Shown here piece after piece: positions 41,477 to 49,471 of a DNA stretch of 64,000 nt (its first letter is position 1; every line of letters starts with the position of its first letter). Under the pieces are notes generated by a model. That model saw only the letters and a program-made list of their open reading frames with translations, did no database searches and was not told the DNA's origin. The stretch is from contig CAVRJK010000002.1 in the NCBI GenBank assembly GCA_963721645.1, positions 682,001 to 746,000 on the forward strand, given 5' to 3'. This stretch comes from JALZKA01 sp963721645. Its GTDB lineage: Bacteria > Actinomycetota > Thermoleophilia > Solirubrobacterales > 70-9. Both the position numbers and the translations under genes were made by a program.

Positions 41477-42507
41477 TAGGTTTCGCGCACCACCTCCCGC
41501 GGGGCCTTGTCGTCTCTCAGGCCCTTGAACGACGGCTGGCGGAGCGTGTGTTCCCACGTCCATTCGGTGAATTCGACTTCGCAGACCAGCAGCGGCTCGA
41601 CCCAGACCGGGCCTGCGCCTCGAGCCCGTGCCCTGCCCTTGTACTTCTCGCGTGGGTCTTCGCCGAGCGCGAATGCCATTTCTTTGATCCGGAGCGGTTC
41701 GAGCATCTCGCGGAGTCGCTTCAGCATCTCGTCGGTGAAGCCGGTGCCGACGCCTCCCGCGTAGACGAGCTTCTGGGAGCTTTCCGTTGCCACGGCTTCC
41801 TCCGGCGTGCGGTCCCAGTAGCCGACGAGAAGGGAGCCGACCGCGCCTGAGCGGCCGCCCTCGCCGGGCATGTAGCCGCCGACCACGAGCTCCTGGCGCA
41901 GGCGGGCCCGGATCTTCAGCCAGTCGGCGCTTCGCCTGCCCGGACGGTATGGGGAGCCGAGCCGCTTACAGACGATCCCCTCAAGACCCTTCGCGCGGGC
42001 AGCATCCAGGAACGCCGCGCCCTCGCCGATGCGGTGCGCGGGCGCTCGCCAGGCGGCGCCGTCCAGCGAGAGCCCGGCCAAAAGCTCACGGCGGCCCTCG
42101 TATGGCTTGGTGACGAGTGATTCGGAGCCGAGGTGGAGAAGGTCGAACGCGACGAAGGTGACGGGGACCTCCAATGAGCGACGCTTGATCGTCTCGGGCC
42201 TCGACAGACCCATGCGGCGTTGGAGGGTCTGAAAGCTGGGTTTCCCCTCGGCGTCGAAGGCAACGACCTCTCCGTCCAGGATCGCCGTGCGGCCGCCCAG
42301 GGCTTCGGGCAGGCCGGCCAGCTCGGGGTAGCGGTGGCTCGCGTCTTCGCCGCGCCGGGACGAGATGTGAAGCGCGTCGCCTTCGCAGTAGGCCAGGGCC
42401 CGAACGCCGTCCCACTTGATCTCGAACGCCCAGTCCTCGCCGCCGGGCGGAGCGGCCGCGGCTGTCGCGAGCATTGGCTGGAGGTTCCGGGGGAGCGGGT
42501 CGGCCAC
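41476..42507 (-). CDS. ATP-dependent DNA ligase (LigD ligase-domain type)
   Basis: 343 residues from GTG. Adenylation lysine Lys31 in FEIKWDGVRALAY, then SSRRGEDASHRYPE, ILDGEVVAFD, VTFVAFDLLHLG, EGIVCKRLGSPYRPGRRSADWLKIR, and an OB-fold with PVWVEPLLVCEVEFTEWT. This is a stand-alone ligase of the LigC/LigD ligase-domain class used in end joining. GTG lies 6 nt after a CATAAT box (minus strand 42514-42519). Confidence 0.92.
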   Translation of the reverse strand: MADPLPRNLQPMLATAAAAPPGGEDWAFEIKWDGVRALAYCEGDALHISSRRGEDASHRYPELAGLPEALGGRTAILDGEVVAFDAEGKPSFQTLQRRMGLSRPETIKRRSLEVPVTFVAFDLLHLGSESLVTKPYEGRRELLAGLSLDGAAWRAPAHRIGEGAAFLDAARAKGLEGIVCKRLGSPYRPGRRSADWLKIRARLRQELVVGGYMPGEGGRSGAVGSLLVGYWDRTPEEAVATESSQKLVYAGGVGTGFTDEMLKRLREMLEPLRIKEMAFALGEDPREKYKGRARARGAGPVWVEPLLVCEVEFTEWTWEHTLRQPSFKGLRDDKAPREVVRET

Positions 42508-42513
42508 GGGCCG

Positions 42514-42519
42514 ATTATG
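42514..42519 (-). promoter_or_regulatory. -10 box (CATAAT) of ligase gene
   Basis: 6 nt before the ligase GTG on the minus strand; leaderless spacing, one mismatch to TAnnnT in the first base. Confidence 0.4.
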
Positions 42520-42636
42520 GAACGGCGGGCCGCCGAACGGGGTTCAAACGGCAGCTCAGAGCGCCTTCCCGGCCTCGCCCTACTTTTCCGACCCTTGCTC
42601 TGATGGGCCAGCCGGGGACGGCGTTCGCCCCCCGGA

Positions 42637-42642
42637 TACATT
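42637..42642 (+). promoter_or_regulatory. -10 box (TACATT) of trpS
   Basis: 7 nt before the GTG of trpS; predicts a leaderless mRNA. Confidence 0.6.
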
Positions 42643-42649
42643 CCCCGCC

Positions 42650-43636
42650 GTGCGGATTTTCAGCGGCATCCAGCCGACCGGGCGCAAGCACCTCGGCAAC
42701 TACATCGGGGCGATCTCGCAGTATGTGGAGAGCCAAGACCGCGGCGAAGGCATCTTCTGCCTCGTCGATCTGCACGCCATCTCCGTCGCTTACGAGCCCA
42801 CCGAGCTCCGTGAACGGCTCTACGACACGACTGCGATCCTTCTCGCCGCCGGCCTCGATCCCGCAAGGTGCACCCTCTTTCGACAGTCCGACGTCCACGA
42901 GCACACCGAGCTCTGCTGGCTGCTCTCGGCGGTCACCTCGCACGGCGACCTGAACCGGATGACGCAGTTCAAGGACAAGGTCGCCAAACAGCGCGAGTTG
43001 GCGTCCGCGGCCCTCTTTCTCTACCCCGTCCTCCAGGCTGCCGACGTCCTTGCCTACCGCGCCCACGAGGTGCCCGTCGGCGACGACCAGCGCCAGCACA
43101 TCGAGCTCATGCGCGAGATTGCACGCCGGTTCAACGAGCGCTTTGGCGAGGGGACCCTGGTCGAACCCGAGCATCGGATTCCAGAGGTCGGCGCGCGGAT
43201 CATGGACCTGCAGGACCCGACCTCGAAGATGTCGACGACAGGGGGCACGGAGTCCGGCACCGTCCTCGTCCTCGACGACCCGGCGAGGATCACCAAGAAG
43301 CTGAAGAGCGCCGTCACCGACTCGGGCTCCGGCGTCCACCGCGGGGAGGGCAAGGAAGGCATCGCCAACCTGATCGACATCCTGGCCGCCGTCCGGGGGA
43401 CGACCCCGGAGCTGATCGAGAGCGAGTTCGAGGGTTCGGGATACGGGGACTTCAAGGGCGCGGTGGCCGAAGCGGTCGTCGGCTATCTCGCGCCGGTTCA
43501 GGAGCGCTACGCGGAGCTCCGCTCCGACGAGGTGGAGCTTGAACGGGTGCTCGCGGACGGCGCAGACAAGGCTCGTGTGATCGCGGCCGACACGCTGGTG
43601 GACGTCCGTAAGGCGATGGGCGTGGGCGCCGCCTGA
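42650..43636 (+). CDS. trpS: Tryptophanyl-tRNA synthetase
   Basis: 328 residues from GTG 42650; the family N-terminus (M)RIFSGIQPTGRKHLGNYIGAI begins exactly there, 7 nt after a TACATT box. The HIGH-equivalent is in PTGRKHLGNY and KMSTT (SKMSTTGGTESG) is the class I signature. PVGDDQRQHIELMREIARRFN lines the Trp-AMP site. A long open frame upstream is not part of the protein. No Trp leader precedes it. Confidence 0.95.
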   Translation: MRIFSGIQPTGRKHLGNYIGAISQYVESQDRGEGIFCLVDLHAISVAYEPTELRERLYDTTAILLAAGLDPARCTLFRQSDVHEHTELCWLLSAVTSHGDLNRMTQFKDKVAKQRELASAALFLYPVLQAADVLAYRAHEVPVGDDQRQHIELMREIARRFNERFGEGTLVEPEHRIPEVGARIMDLQDPTSKMSTTGGTESGTVLVLDDPARITKKLKSAVTDSGSGVHRGEGKEGIANLIDILAAVRGTTPELIESEFEGSGYGDFKGAVAEAVVGYLAPVQERYAELRSDEVELERVLADGADKARVIAADTLVDVRKAMGVGAA

Positions 43637-43655
43637 GTTGTCGAAAGAAGTGAAA

Positions 43656-43672
43656 CACTCGCTAGGCGGGTG
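43656..43672. terminator. Hairpin between convergent trpS and FNT gene
   Basis: CACTCGC/GCGGGTG, 7 bp with one G-T pair and a 3-nt loop. Confidence 0.35.
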
Positions 43673-43692
43673 AATTCCTACGCTCGGCGCAG

Positions 43693-44475
43693 CTAGTCCT
43701 CTTCGCGCACCTGTCCGTAGTTGATCGAGGCGACGATGATGACTCCACCCAGGACGTTGCCGAGCACGGCGGGGGTGAGCCAGGCGAGCGTCTCGCCGAT
43801 CGCCAACTCACCCTCGAGGAGCGAGCAGAACGCCGTGACCGTCGTTGCGATGCAGTGGTCGAGGCTCGCCAGCGAAACGATGAACGTGAGGCTCCAGATC
43901 ACCGCGACGCGGCCCGTGACCGTGTCGCAGCCCTCGACCAGCCACGCGACCGTTGCCAAAAGGAAGCCGACTACGACGGCGCTCCAAAACGTGTCGATGA
44001 ACGAGCCGTCGGTGTACTTGACCCCGTTGGAGACGAGCTCGGACTGAACGGATTCATCGAGGGCGCCCGTGAGCACGGCGAGCATCGCGAAGATGAACGC
44101 CCCGACGAGGTTCATCGTGAAGACGATCGCCCACAGGCGCCCGGTCTGCCGCAGGAACTCGGGACGCCTGAGCGAGAGCATCACCGGGTAGAGAGTGTTC
44201 TCGGTGAAGAACTGTGAACGGCCGATGATCACGGCGACATAGCCGATGGGGTACAGAAGTGCCGCGATGAAAGCGGTCGACTTGACCTCGGGAGTCAGGG
44301 ACACCGTGGCGAGTGCCACGGCGAGCGCCGAGAGGCCGATCGTGAAACCGGCGAAGAGCGCGGAGTAAAAGAGGCTTCCCTCGGGCCGGCCGAGCTCTTC
44401 GACCGTGTCCTCGCAGACCCGTTCGTAAATATCGATGGCATGCGGTCGAGATGATTCCTCGGAGCGCTCAGCCAC
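43693..44475 (-). CDS. Formate/nitrite transporter (FNT) family channel
   Basis: About 260 residues; GTG 44475 is favoured over GTG 44484 because it lies 7 nt after a TATCGT box. Six membrane segments: FYSALFAGFTIGLSALAVAL, AALLYPIGYVAVIIGRSQFFTEN, FTMNLVGAFIFAMLAVLTG, and a final LAWLTPAVLGNVLGGVIIVAS. The ENTLYPV and central-His motifs (LASLDHCIATTV) match FNT pentameric channels for formate, nitrite or related anions; substrate unresolved. Confidence 0.82.
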   Translation of the reverse strand: MAERSEESSRPHAIDIYERVCEDTVEELGRPEGSLFYSALFAGFTIGLSALAVALATVSLTPEVKSTAFIAALLYPIGYVAVIIGRSQFFTENTLYPVMLSLRRPEFLRQTGRLWAIVFTMNLVGAFIFAMLAVLTGALDESVQSELVSNGVKYTDGSFIDTFWSAVVVGFLLATVAWLVEGCDTVTGRVAVIWSLTFIVSLASLDHCIATTVTAFCSLLEGELAIGETLAWLTPAVLGNVLGGVIIVASINYGQVREED

Positions 44476-44482
44476 GGGACGC

Positions 44483-44488
44483 ACGATA
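44483..44488 (-). promoter_or_regulatory. -10 box (TATCGT) of FNT gene
   Basis: On the minus strand, 7 nt before GTG 44475; leaderless spacing. Confidence 0.5.
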
Positions 44489-44536
44489 GAACCGGTCTCG
44501 GCGGCAGCCCGGATCGGCCACGTCCTGCGCCGGGGC

Positions 44537-44542
44537 TACTCT
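44537..44542 (+). promoter_or_regulatory. -10 box (TACTCT) of scpA
   Basis: 7 nt before the GTG of scpA; leaderless spacing. Confidence 0.6.
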
Positions 44543-44549
44543 GCCACCC

Positions 44550-45341
44550 GTGCCGGTAGCCGACCTGGATCTCGAACTCGACGTATTCGCAGGCCCGTTC
44601 GACCTCCTCATGGCGGTCGTCCTCAGGGAGGGCGTAAACCTTGCCGAGGTCGAGCTGGGCGGTGTCGTCGTCGCCTATATCGAGCACCTCGAAGAGGCCG
44701 GCGAGCTCGACCTCGAATCCGCTACCGAGTTCCTGGTCCTGATCGCCGCGCTCTTGGAGCTCAAGTCACGACTCCTCTTGCCGGTCGACGAGGAGGCCGA
44801 GGAGCTTCCTGCACCAGAGGAGGCGGCGGAAGAGCTCCTTGCGCGCATGCTCGAGTACCGCCGCTACCACGACGCGGCCGGGTATCTCCAGACCCTTTTT
44901 GAGACCGGACGCGACCATCACTTCCGCTCGGCGCCGCTCCCTCCGGAGTTTCGCCGCGTCTCGCTCGAGGCGGCCCGGCCGGTCTACGGCGGCGAGCGCC
45001 TTGCCGAGGCGATCGGTGGGCTCCTGCGAATTCCCGAGCTGCCGGACACTTCGCACATCCGCCCGACCGTGTCGCTGGAACGTCGCCTTGGAGTGGTTCG
45101 TGAGCTCTTGAAGCGCCGCGACACTTTCGACTTCGACGAAGCCTTCGGGCGCGAGGACAGGCTGACGCAGGCCGTGACCATCTTCGCGCTCCTGGAGATG
45201 CACAAGCGCGGCGAGGCGACCTGGGACCAGTCGGACACCTTCGGTCCGATCACAGTCAAGCCGCTCGATGGTTCCGCTGACTCATCGGCTTCACGTCCGG
45301 GGTCTGAGGCTCAAGGGATTTCAACCGAGGAGGTCGCATGA
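44550..45341 (+). CDS. scpA: Segregation and condensation protein A
   Basis: 263 residues from GTG. LDLELDVFAGPFDLLMAVVLREGVNLAEVEL is the ScpA N-terminal SMC-binding domain; ATEFLVLIAALLELKSRLLLP follows, and a C-terminal winged helix (REDRLTQAVTIFALLEMHKRGE) closes the protein. It is the kleisin that bridges SMC heads, with ScpB. Overlaps scpB by 4 nt. Confidence 0.94.
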   Translation: MPVADLDLELDVFAGPFDLLMAVVLREGVNLAEVELGGVVVAYIEHLEEAGELDLESATEFLVLIAALLELKSRLLLPVDEEAEELPAPEEAAEELLARMLEYRRYHDAAGYLQTLFETGRDHHFRSAPLPPEFRRVSLEAARPVYGGERLAEAIGGLLRIPELPDTSHIRPTVSLERRLGVVRELLKRRDTFDFDEAFGREDRLTQAVTIFALLEMHKRGEATWDQSDTFGPITVKPLDGSADSSASRPGSEAQGISTEEVA

Positions 45342-45925
45342 CGGACGCACCGCAGCTCGAACGCGTCATCGAGGCGCTTCTTTACCTGTCTCCGACGCCC
45401 GTTTCGCTGACCGAGCTCGTCGAGGCCACCGACGCGACCGAAGCGCAGGTCGAGCGGGCGCTCGACGGCCTCTCCGGATCGTTTGCCGAAGGCAGTCGCG
45501 GCCTGGTCTTGAAGAATGTGGCGGGCGGTTGGACGATGGCCACCGACCCGGTCGCGGCGGATGCCGCACGCAAGCTGCTCTCGAAGCCGAAGACCCCGCC
45601 GCTTACCCAGGCTCAGGCCGAGACGCTCGCGATCGTCGCCTACCTCCAGCCTGTCTCGCGGCCCGAGATCAGCCGCATCCGGGGGGTCGCAGGCGAGTCC
45701 GCCGTGATCACGCTCACCGAGCGCGGCCTGATCGAGGAGTCCGGCCGCTCGCGCTTTGGCGCGTCGATCTACCGCACCACCGAGCTCTTCGAGCGCGTTT
45801 TCGGCCTCGCCGGTCTCGACGACCTGCCCGACCCCGCCGGGTTCGATCCAACGCCTGAGGTCGAGGGCGAGCTCCGTGAGCGCCTGCTCAAGGCAGGCGA
45901 GGCGCGGGCCGGCCAGCCCGGCTAG
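45338..45925 (+). CDS. scpB: Segregation and condensation protein B
   Basis: 195 residues; perfect AGGAGG ribosome binding site 4 nt before the ATG. Two winged-helix domains: LERVIEALLYLSPTPVSLTELVEAT and LTQAQAETLAIVAYLQPVSRPEISRIRGV, then ESGRSRFGASIYRTTELFERVFGL. It binds ScpA in the SMC complex for chromosome segregation. Confidence 0.95.
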   Translation: MTDAPQLERVIEALLYLSPTPVSLTELVEATDATEAQVERALDGLSGSFAEGSRGLVLKNVAGGWTMATDPVAADAARKLLSKPKTPPLTQAQAETLAIVAYLQPVSRPEISRIRGVAGESAVITLTERGLIEESGRSRFGASIYRTTELFERVFGLAGLDDLPDPAGFDPTPEVEGELRERLLKAGEARAGQPG

Positions 45926-45934
45926 CGCACCCAT

Positions 45935-45976
45935 CTGAGGCAACTCCCGCCCGCCCCCGGTCGGGATCTACCTCAG
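45935..45976. terminator. Two-stem hairpin after scpB
   Basis: CTGAGG/CCTCAG outer stem (6 bp) and TCCCG/CGGGA inner stem (5 bp), between convergent scpB and a small membrane-protein gene. Confidence 0.5.
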
Positions 45977-45977
45977 T

Positions 45978-46241
45978 TCAGCGTGCGGTCCACCAGATCA
46001 GGACCGGAATCATCAGGATCGCCGTGGTCGCGACGACGGCGAGCGTGCCGGCGAAGAGCTGACCCGGCGTGCGGTCGGGCCTGCGGACGTTGAGCGCAAG
46101 CCAGGCGAGGGCGGGGAGGAGGTTCACGCCCAGCCACGCGACCAGCGCAACTCCGGCGGAGCCCTGCCCGCCTTCGAACTCGGGCAGCAGCACGAAGCGG
46201 TCCACGAGGAGCGCAGCAACGAGAAGGAGGCCGACGATCAC
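45978..46241 (-). CDS. Small membrane protein, 87 residues
   Basis: Three hydrophobic segments (VGLLLVAALLVDRFVLLP, GVALVAWLGVNLLPALAWLALNV, GTLAVVATTAILMIPVLIWW) joined by short loops, a basic loop RRPDRTPG between the second and third. Family not recognised. Start (GTG) uncertain: no ribosome binding site or -10 box at a telling distance. Confidence 0.5.
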   Translation of the reverse strand: MIVGLLLVAALLVDRFVLLPEFEGGQGSAGVALVAWLGVNLLPALAWLALNVRRPDRTPGQLFAGTLAVVATTAILMIPVLIWWTAR

Positions 46242-46358
46242 ACGCCAAGTCTGCCCACACCGGGCCCAAACGTCCCACGACGCACGCTATGCGGGGGTGA
46301 TCCGGACGTTTGAGGCGCCTTGGGTGCCTGGAGTAGAGGGTCCGATGCCGCGCGGCGC

Positions 46359-46364
46359 TACCGT
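46359..46364 (+). promoter_or_regulatory. -10 box (TACCGT) of rluB
   Basis: 6 nt before ATG 46371; supports this start over an in-frame ATG at 46320. Confidence 0.6.
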
Positions 46365-46370
46365 CGCCAG

Positions 46371-47066
46371 ATGCGCCTCGCCAAGTTCCTTGCCCATGCC
46401 GGCGTCGCCTCGCGCCGCCGCTCCGAGACCCTGATCGCTTCTGGCGTCGTGACCGTCGGCGGTGTGGTCGTTACCGATCCTGCCCGTGATGTCGACCAGG
46501 ACAGTGGGGTTGAGGTCGAGGGCGAGCCCGTCCGGCGCGAGCCGCGCGAAGTCTGGGTGCTCAACAAGCCTGCGAACGTGGTCTCGACCGCGCGCGAACC
46601 GGGTAGGCGGCAAGCCGTGACGGACCTGGTGCCGTCTAGGCGGCGGCTGTATCCGGTCGGCCGGCTCGACGCCGACTCGACCGGGTTGATCCTGTTGACC
46701 AACGACGGCGAGCTCGCCAACCGCCTGACTCATCCCCGCTACGGCGTCGAGCGCACCTACCGCGCGACCCTTCGAACGCCGCCGACCGACGCCCAGATCG
46801 CTCGACTTCGCAAGGGCGTCGAGCTCGACGACGGGCCGACGCGCAAGACCCTCGTGCGCCGCTCGGGGAAGCGCGGGATCGAGATCACGATGCGCGAGGG
46901 CCGCAACCGCCAGGTCCGCCGAATGGCCGAGGCGATCGGCAACGAGGTCGTCTCGCTTAAGCGCATCCGATTCGGCTCTCTGGGGCTCGAGCAGCTACCC
47001 GAGGGCGACGCCCGCAAGCTCAGCTCGGCGCACGTAGAGGCGCTCTGGAAGGATTCAGAGCGATGA
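46371..47066 (+). CDS. rluB: 23S rRNA pseudouridine synthase RluB-type
   Basis: 231 residues from ATG 46371. N-terminal S4 RNA-binding domain (MRLAKFLAHAGVASRRRSETLI), then LNKPANVVSTAREP, catalytic Asp100 in VGRLDADSTGLILLTNDGEL, and EGRNRQVRRMAEAIG near the C-terminus. The family modifies 23S rRNA near U2605. Placement right after scpAB is common in Gram-positive bacteria. Overlaps aroH by 4 nt. Confidence 0.93.
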   Translation: MRLAKFLAHAGVASRRRSETLIASGVVTVGGVVVTDPARDVDQDSGVEVEGEPVRREPREVWVLNKPANVVSTAREPGRRQAVTDLVPSRRRLYPVGRLDADSTGLILLTNDGELANRLTHPRYGVERTYRATLRTPPTDAQIARLRKGVELDDGPTRKTLVRRSGKRGIEITMREGRNRQVRRMAEAIGNEVVSLKRIRFGSLGLEQLPEGDARKLSSAHVEALWKDSER

Positions 47067-47434
47067 CCGAGCGCCTATGGGCAATCAGAGGTGCGGCGCA
47101 GGCCGCCGCCAACTCAGAGGAAGCGATTCTCGAGGCGACGCGTGAACTCGTCACCGAGCTCATGTCGAGGAACGACCTTCGGCCCGAAGATTTCGTCTCG
47201 GTCATCTTCACCGCGACCGATGATCTGGACGCGCAATTCCCTGCCGTAGCCGCGCGGGAGCTCGGCTTCGGGGAAGTGCCGCTTTTGTGCAATCGCGAGA
47301 TGGACGTGCCCGGCGCGATGGAGCGCGTCATCCGCCTGCTCGCCCACTACCACGCGCCTGCCGACCGGGCCCCCCAGCACGTCTATCTCGGCGAGACCAA
47401 GAAGCTCCGCGCAGACCTTCACTCGGCGCAATGA
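47063..47434 (+). CDS. aroH: Chorismate mutase, AroH class
   Basis: 123 residues, usual for the trimeric AroH (Bacillus-type) fold. RLWAIRGAAQAAANSEEAIL with the active-site Arg, FVSVIFTATDDLDAQFPA, PLLCNREMDVPGAMERVIRLL, and VYLGETKKLRADL match the family. It converts chorismate to prephenate, feeding TyrA and the aminotransferase encoded nearby. Overlaps rluB and hisC by 4 nt. Confidence 0.93.
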   Translation: MTERLWAIRGAAQAAANSEEAILEATRELVTELMSRNDLRPEDFVSVIFTATDDLDAQFPAVAARELGFGEVPLLCNREMDVPGAMERVIRLLAHYHAPADRAPQHVYLGETKKLRADLHSAQ

Positions 47435-48525
47435 CCGTCCGCTTCTCGAAACGCCTGGAGGCAATCCCGGGCTACACGGCCGGCGTGCCCGCCGGCAAGG
47501 CACCGGAAGCGATCGCGGCGTCAGACATCGCGCAGCTCGCCTCCAATGAATCGCCCTGGGGCCCGCACCCGGACGTTGTGAGCGCAATCGAGCGCGCCGC
47601 AGGCGCCATGAATCGCTACCCCGACCCAGGCGCGACGCTTCTGCGGCAACGCATCGCCGAGCGCCACGACGCCGACCCGGCCGCCATCGCTGTTTCGAAT
47701 GGAAGCTGCGAGCTCCTTCTTGCCGCAGCCTCCGCGCTTTGCGAAGACGGTGCCGAAGTCCTCTTCGCCTGGCCGTCCTTTTCGATTTACCCCTACATGG
47801 CGCCCCTCTCCGGGGCCCGTGAGGTTCGCGTCCCGCTAACCGACGCCTATGAGCACGACCTCGACGCGATGCTGGGCGAGATCACCGCCGCGACTCAGCT
47901 CGTGGTCGTCTGCAACCCGAACAACCCGACCTCGACTCACATTCCGATCGCCCGCATCGCCGAGTTCGTCGACGCCGTGCCCGACCACGTCTGCGTGATC
48001 CTGGATGAGGCGTACGCCGAGTATCAGCTCCACGACGACCCCGAAGAGTCCATCGATCTCTGGCGACGAAGCGAGAACCTCGTCGTCCTTCGCACCTTCT
48101 CCAAGTGCTACGGCCTCGCCGGGCTGCGTGTGGGCTACGCCCTCACCTCGGCGCGCCTTCGCTCGGCCTTCGACGCCGTTCGTCAACCGTTCAGCGTCAA
48201 CGCACTAGCCCAGGCTGCCGGCGCCGAGGCGATCCGTCACCAAGACGATGTTTCACAGCGGGTCGAGCGAACGATCGTCGAGCGCGTCCGCGTCGAGGAA
48301 GGCGTGCGCGAACTGGGGCTCTCGACGCCGGACTCGCATGCCAACTTCTCGTGGATCGACCTCGGCGACGCCAACGAGAAAGAGGTTGTCTCAGCGCTGG
48401 GCGACGCCGGAGTGGTTGTCAGACCCGGAACGCCACTCGGAGGCCCAAGCCACATCCGCGTCTCCTACGGGACGCCCGAGCAGAACCAGCGTTTCCTCGA
48501 TGGTCTCGCCGCCGCACTCGGCTAG
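47431..48525 (+). CDS. hisC: HisC-type histidinol-phosphate/aromatic aminotransferase
   Basis: 364 residues from ATG 47431. Fold-type I aminotransferase with QLASNESPWGPHPDVV, NRYPDPGATLLRQRIAE, VVVCNPNNPTSTHIP, ILDEAYAEYQ and the PLP lysine in RTFSKCYGLAGLRVGYAL. Sequence places it in the HisC family, but its position between chorismate mutase and DAHP synthase/TyrA genes suggests it works, at least partly, on phenylpyruvate or hydroxyphenylpyruvate. Convergent with the next gene, overlapping 4 nt. Confidence 0.88.
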   Translation: MTVRFSKRLEAIPGYTAGVPAGKAPEAIAASDIAQLASNESPWGPHPDVVSAIERAAGAMNRYPDPGATLLRQRIAERHDADPAAIAVSNGSCELLLAAASALCEDGAEVLFAWPSFSIYPYMAPLSGAREVRVPLTDAYEHDLDAMLGEITAATQLVVVCNPNNPTSTHIPIARIAEFVDAVPDHVCVILDEAYAEYQLHDDPEESIDLWRRSENLVVLRTFSKCYGLAGLRVGYALTSARLRSAFDAVRQPFSVNALAQAAGAEAIRHQDDVSQRVERTIVERVRVEEGVRELGLSTPDSHANFSWIDLGDANEKEVVSALGDAGVVVRPGTPLGGPSHIRVSYGTPEQNQRFLDGLAAALG

Positions 48526-49202
48526 TTGCCGTTGCGCGAGAAGTGCTGGTAGTCCTTGGTGCCCGACCAGTTGCCGCCCCATTTCCAGTCCTCCTGGGCG
48601 AACGCCCGGTACGCGTGATCGCCGCGATGAACCATGCCCTTCTTGTGGCGCGAGCGGTCGGCGTAGGGCTGGCCCGCAGGCGGGCTCACGTGCCCGGATG
48701 AGGTGACGTAGGGGTTCTCAATCGGGTTCACGTCGATTGCGCGGCCGTAGGCGTGCTGGGACCAGGTGCTGGTTCCGTTGATGTAGCGGCAGTTGAAGGC
48801 CGAGGTGTTGTCAGCGTTCATCGAGGCGTGGTCTGAGCCGTCGTAGCGGTCGATGAGTTGCATGCGGCGGATCTTGAATCTGTGGCGGTAGAGGCTCCGG
48901 AATACCTTCACGATCTCACCCGCTTCGTCTGAGTGGACAACGACCGAGCCGGTCTCGCGCTTGCCGTCGAAGCCCCAGAACGTCATGCGGATCAACCTGA
49001 GGTTGTCGATGTGGACGGGGCATCCCGGTCGCCAGGACACGCCCGTCATCCGATCCCGCGCCTTCCCCTTGATCTTGCGGACCTGGTACTCGAAGCCTTT
49101 GACGTTGTCGCGTGCAACTGAACCCGGAGTGCCGGAACTCACTCCGGCGGGCGCGGCCCACAGGGCGCCTGCCAACACCACCGCCAACGTCGCAACTCTC
49201 AC
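48522..49202 (-). CDS. Secreted M15 family D-Ala-D-Ala peptidase
   Basis: 226 residues from GTG. Signal peptide (VATLAVVLAGALWAAPAGV). Catalytic domain with NCRYINGTSTWSQHAYGRAI, DVNPIENPY and DYQHFSRNG, the SxHxxGxAxD...H zinc pattern of VanY/M15C peptidases. It would trim or cleave peptide stems in peptidoglycan. Divergent from the leader-peptide/DAHP synthase unit. Confidence 0.85.
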   Translation of the reverse strand: MRVATLAVVLAGALWAAPAGVSSGTPGSVARDNVKGFEYQVRKIKGKARDRMTGVSWRPGCPVHIDNLRLIRMTFWGFDGKRETGSVVVHSDEAGEIVKVFRSLYRHRFKIRRMQLIDRYDGSDHASMNADNTSAFNCRYINGTSTWSQHAYGRAIDVNPIENPYVTSSGHVSPPAGQPYADRSRHKKGMVHRGDHAYRAFAQEDWKWGGNWSGTKDYQHFSRNGN

Positions 49203-49232
49203 CCTTCCAGGGTGTCAGACCGCGTCGGTTGC

Positions 49233-49261
49233 TTGCGAAGCCAGTCGCTCCCTGCTACAAA
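49233..49261 (+). promoter_or_regulatory. Promoter of the aromatic leader (TTGCGA-N17-TACAAA)
   Basis: -35 TTGCGA (49233-49238), 17-nt spacer, -10 TACAAA (49256-49261), then 7 nt to the GTG of the leader peptide. Spacing predicts that transcription starts at the leader start codon. Confidence 0.6.
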
Positions 49262-49268
49262 CCGTGAT

Positions 49269-49358
49269 GTGAACCGCGCATCTGAGCACGCCTTCTCGAC
49301 CGCCCGCACGGGTGCGTCCGCGTGCATCTATTCGTGGTTTACCTGGCGATTTACCTAG
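49269..49358 (+). CDS. Candidate leader peptide for attenuation, 29 residues
   Basis: GTG-started reading frame MNRASEHAF... ending ...CIYSWFTWRFT then TAG. Five of eight codons from 21 to 28 are aromatic: Tyr21 TAT, Trp23 TGG, Phe24 TTT, Trp26 TGG, Phe28 TTT. TAT and TTT are rare in this GC-rich sequence, where neighbours use TAC and TTC. The stop codon directly precedes an 8-bp hairpin arm and a DAHP synthase gene lies 114 nt downstream. This is the expected layout for ribosome-mediated attenuation by aromatic amino acid shortage. The ORF is short and unverified. Confidence 0.65.
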   Translation: MNRASEHAFSTARTGASACIYSWFTWRFT

Positions 49359-49419
49359 GCGCCCGCCCCTCCGGGTCTCGCAAGACCCAGCGCACCGAGA
49401 GCAATCAGGACCGGGCGCC
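49358..49419 (+). promoter_or_regulatory. Nested hairpins of the aromatic attenuator
   Basis: Outer stem GGCGCCCG (49358-49365) with CGGGCGCC (49412-49419), 8 bp; inner stem GGGTCT/AGACCC (49373-49378, 49383-49388) with loop CGCA. An upstream CGCCCG (49301-49306) inside the leader can pair with the same right arm, giving an alternative fold. A ribosome stalled on the Tyr/Trp/Phe codons would cover the left outer arm. No clear T tract follows. Confidence 0.5.
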
Positions 49420-49471
49420 CTTCTCAGCCACGTACCCTCGAACTCGCCAGAATTGAAAGGCACTTGATCAC

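Noticed and set aside
42416..42649. N-terminal extension of trpS from ATG 42416
   Set aside because: The extension is antisense to the ligase start and lacks family similarity; GTG 42650 fits both the family N-terminus and the -10 spacing.
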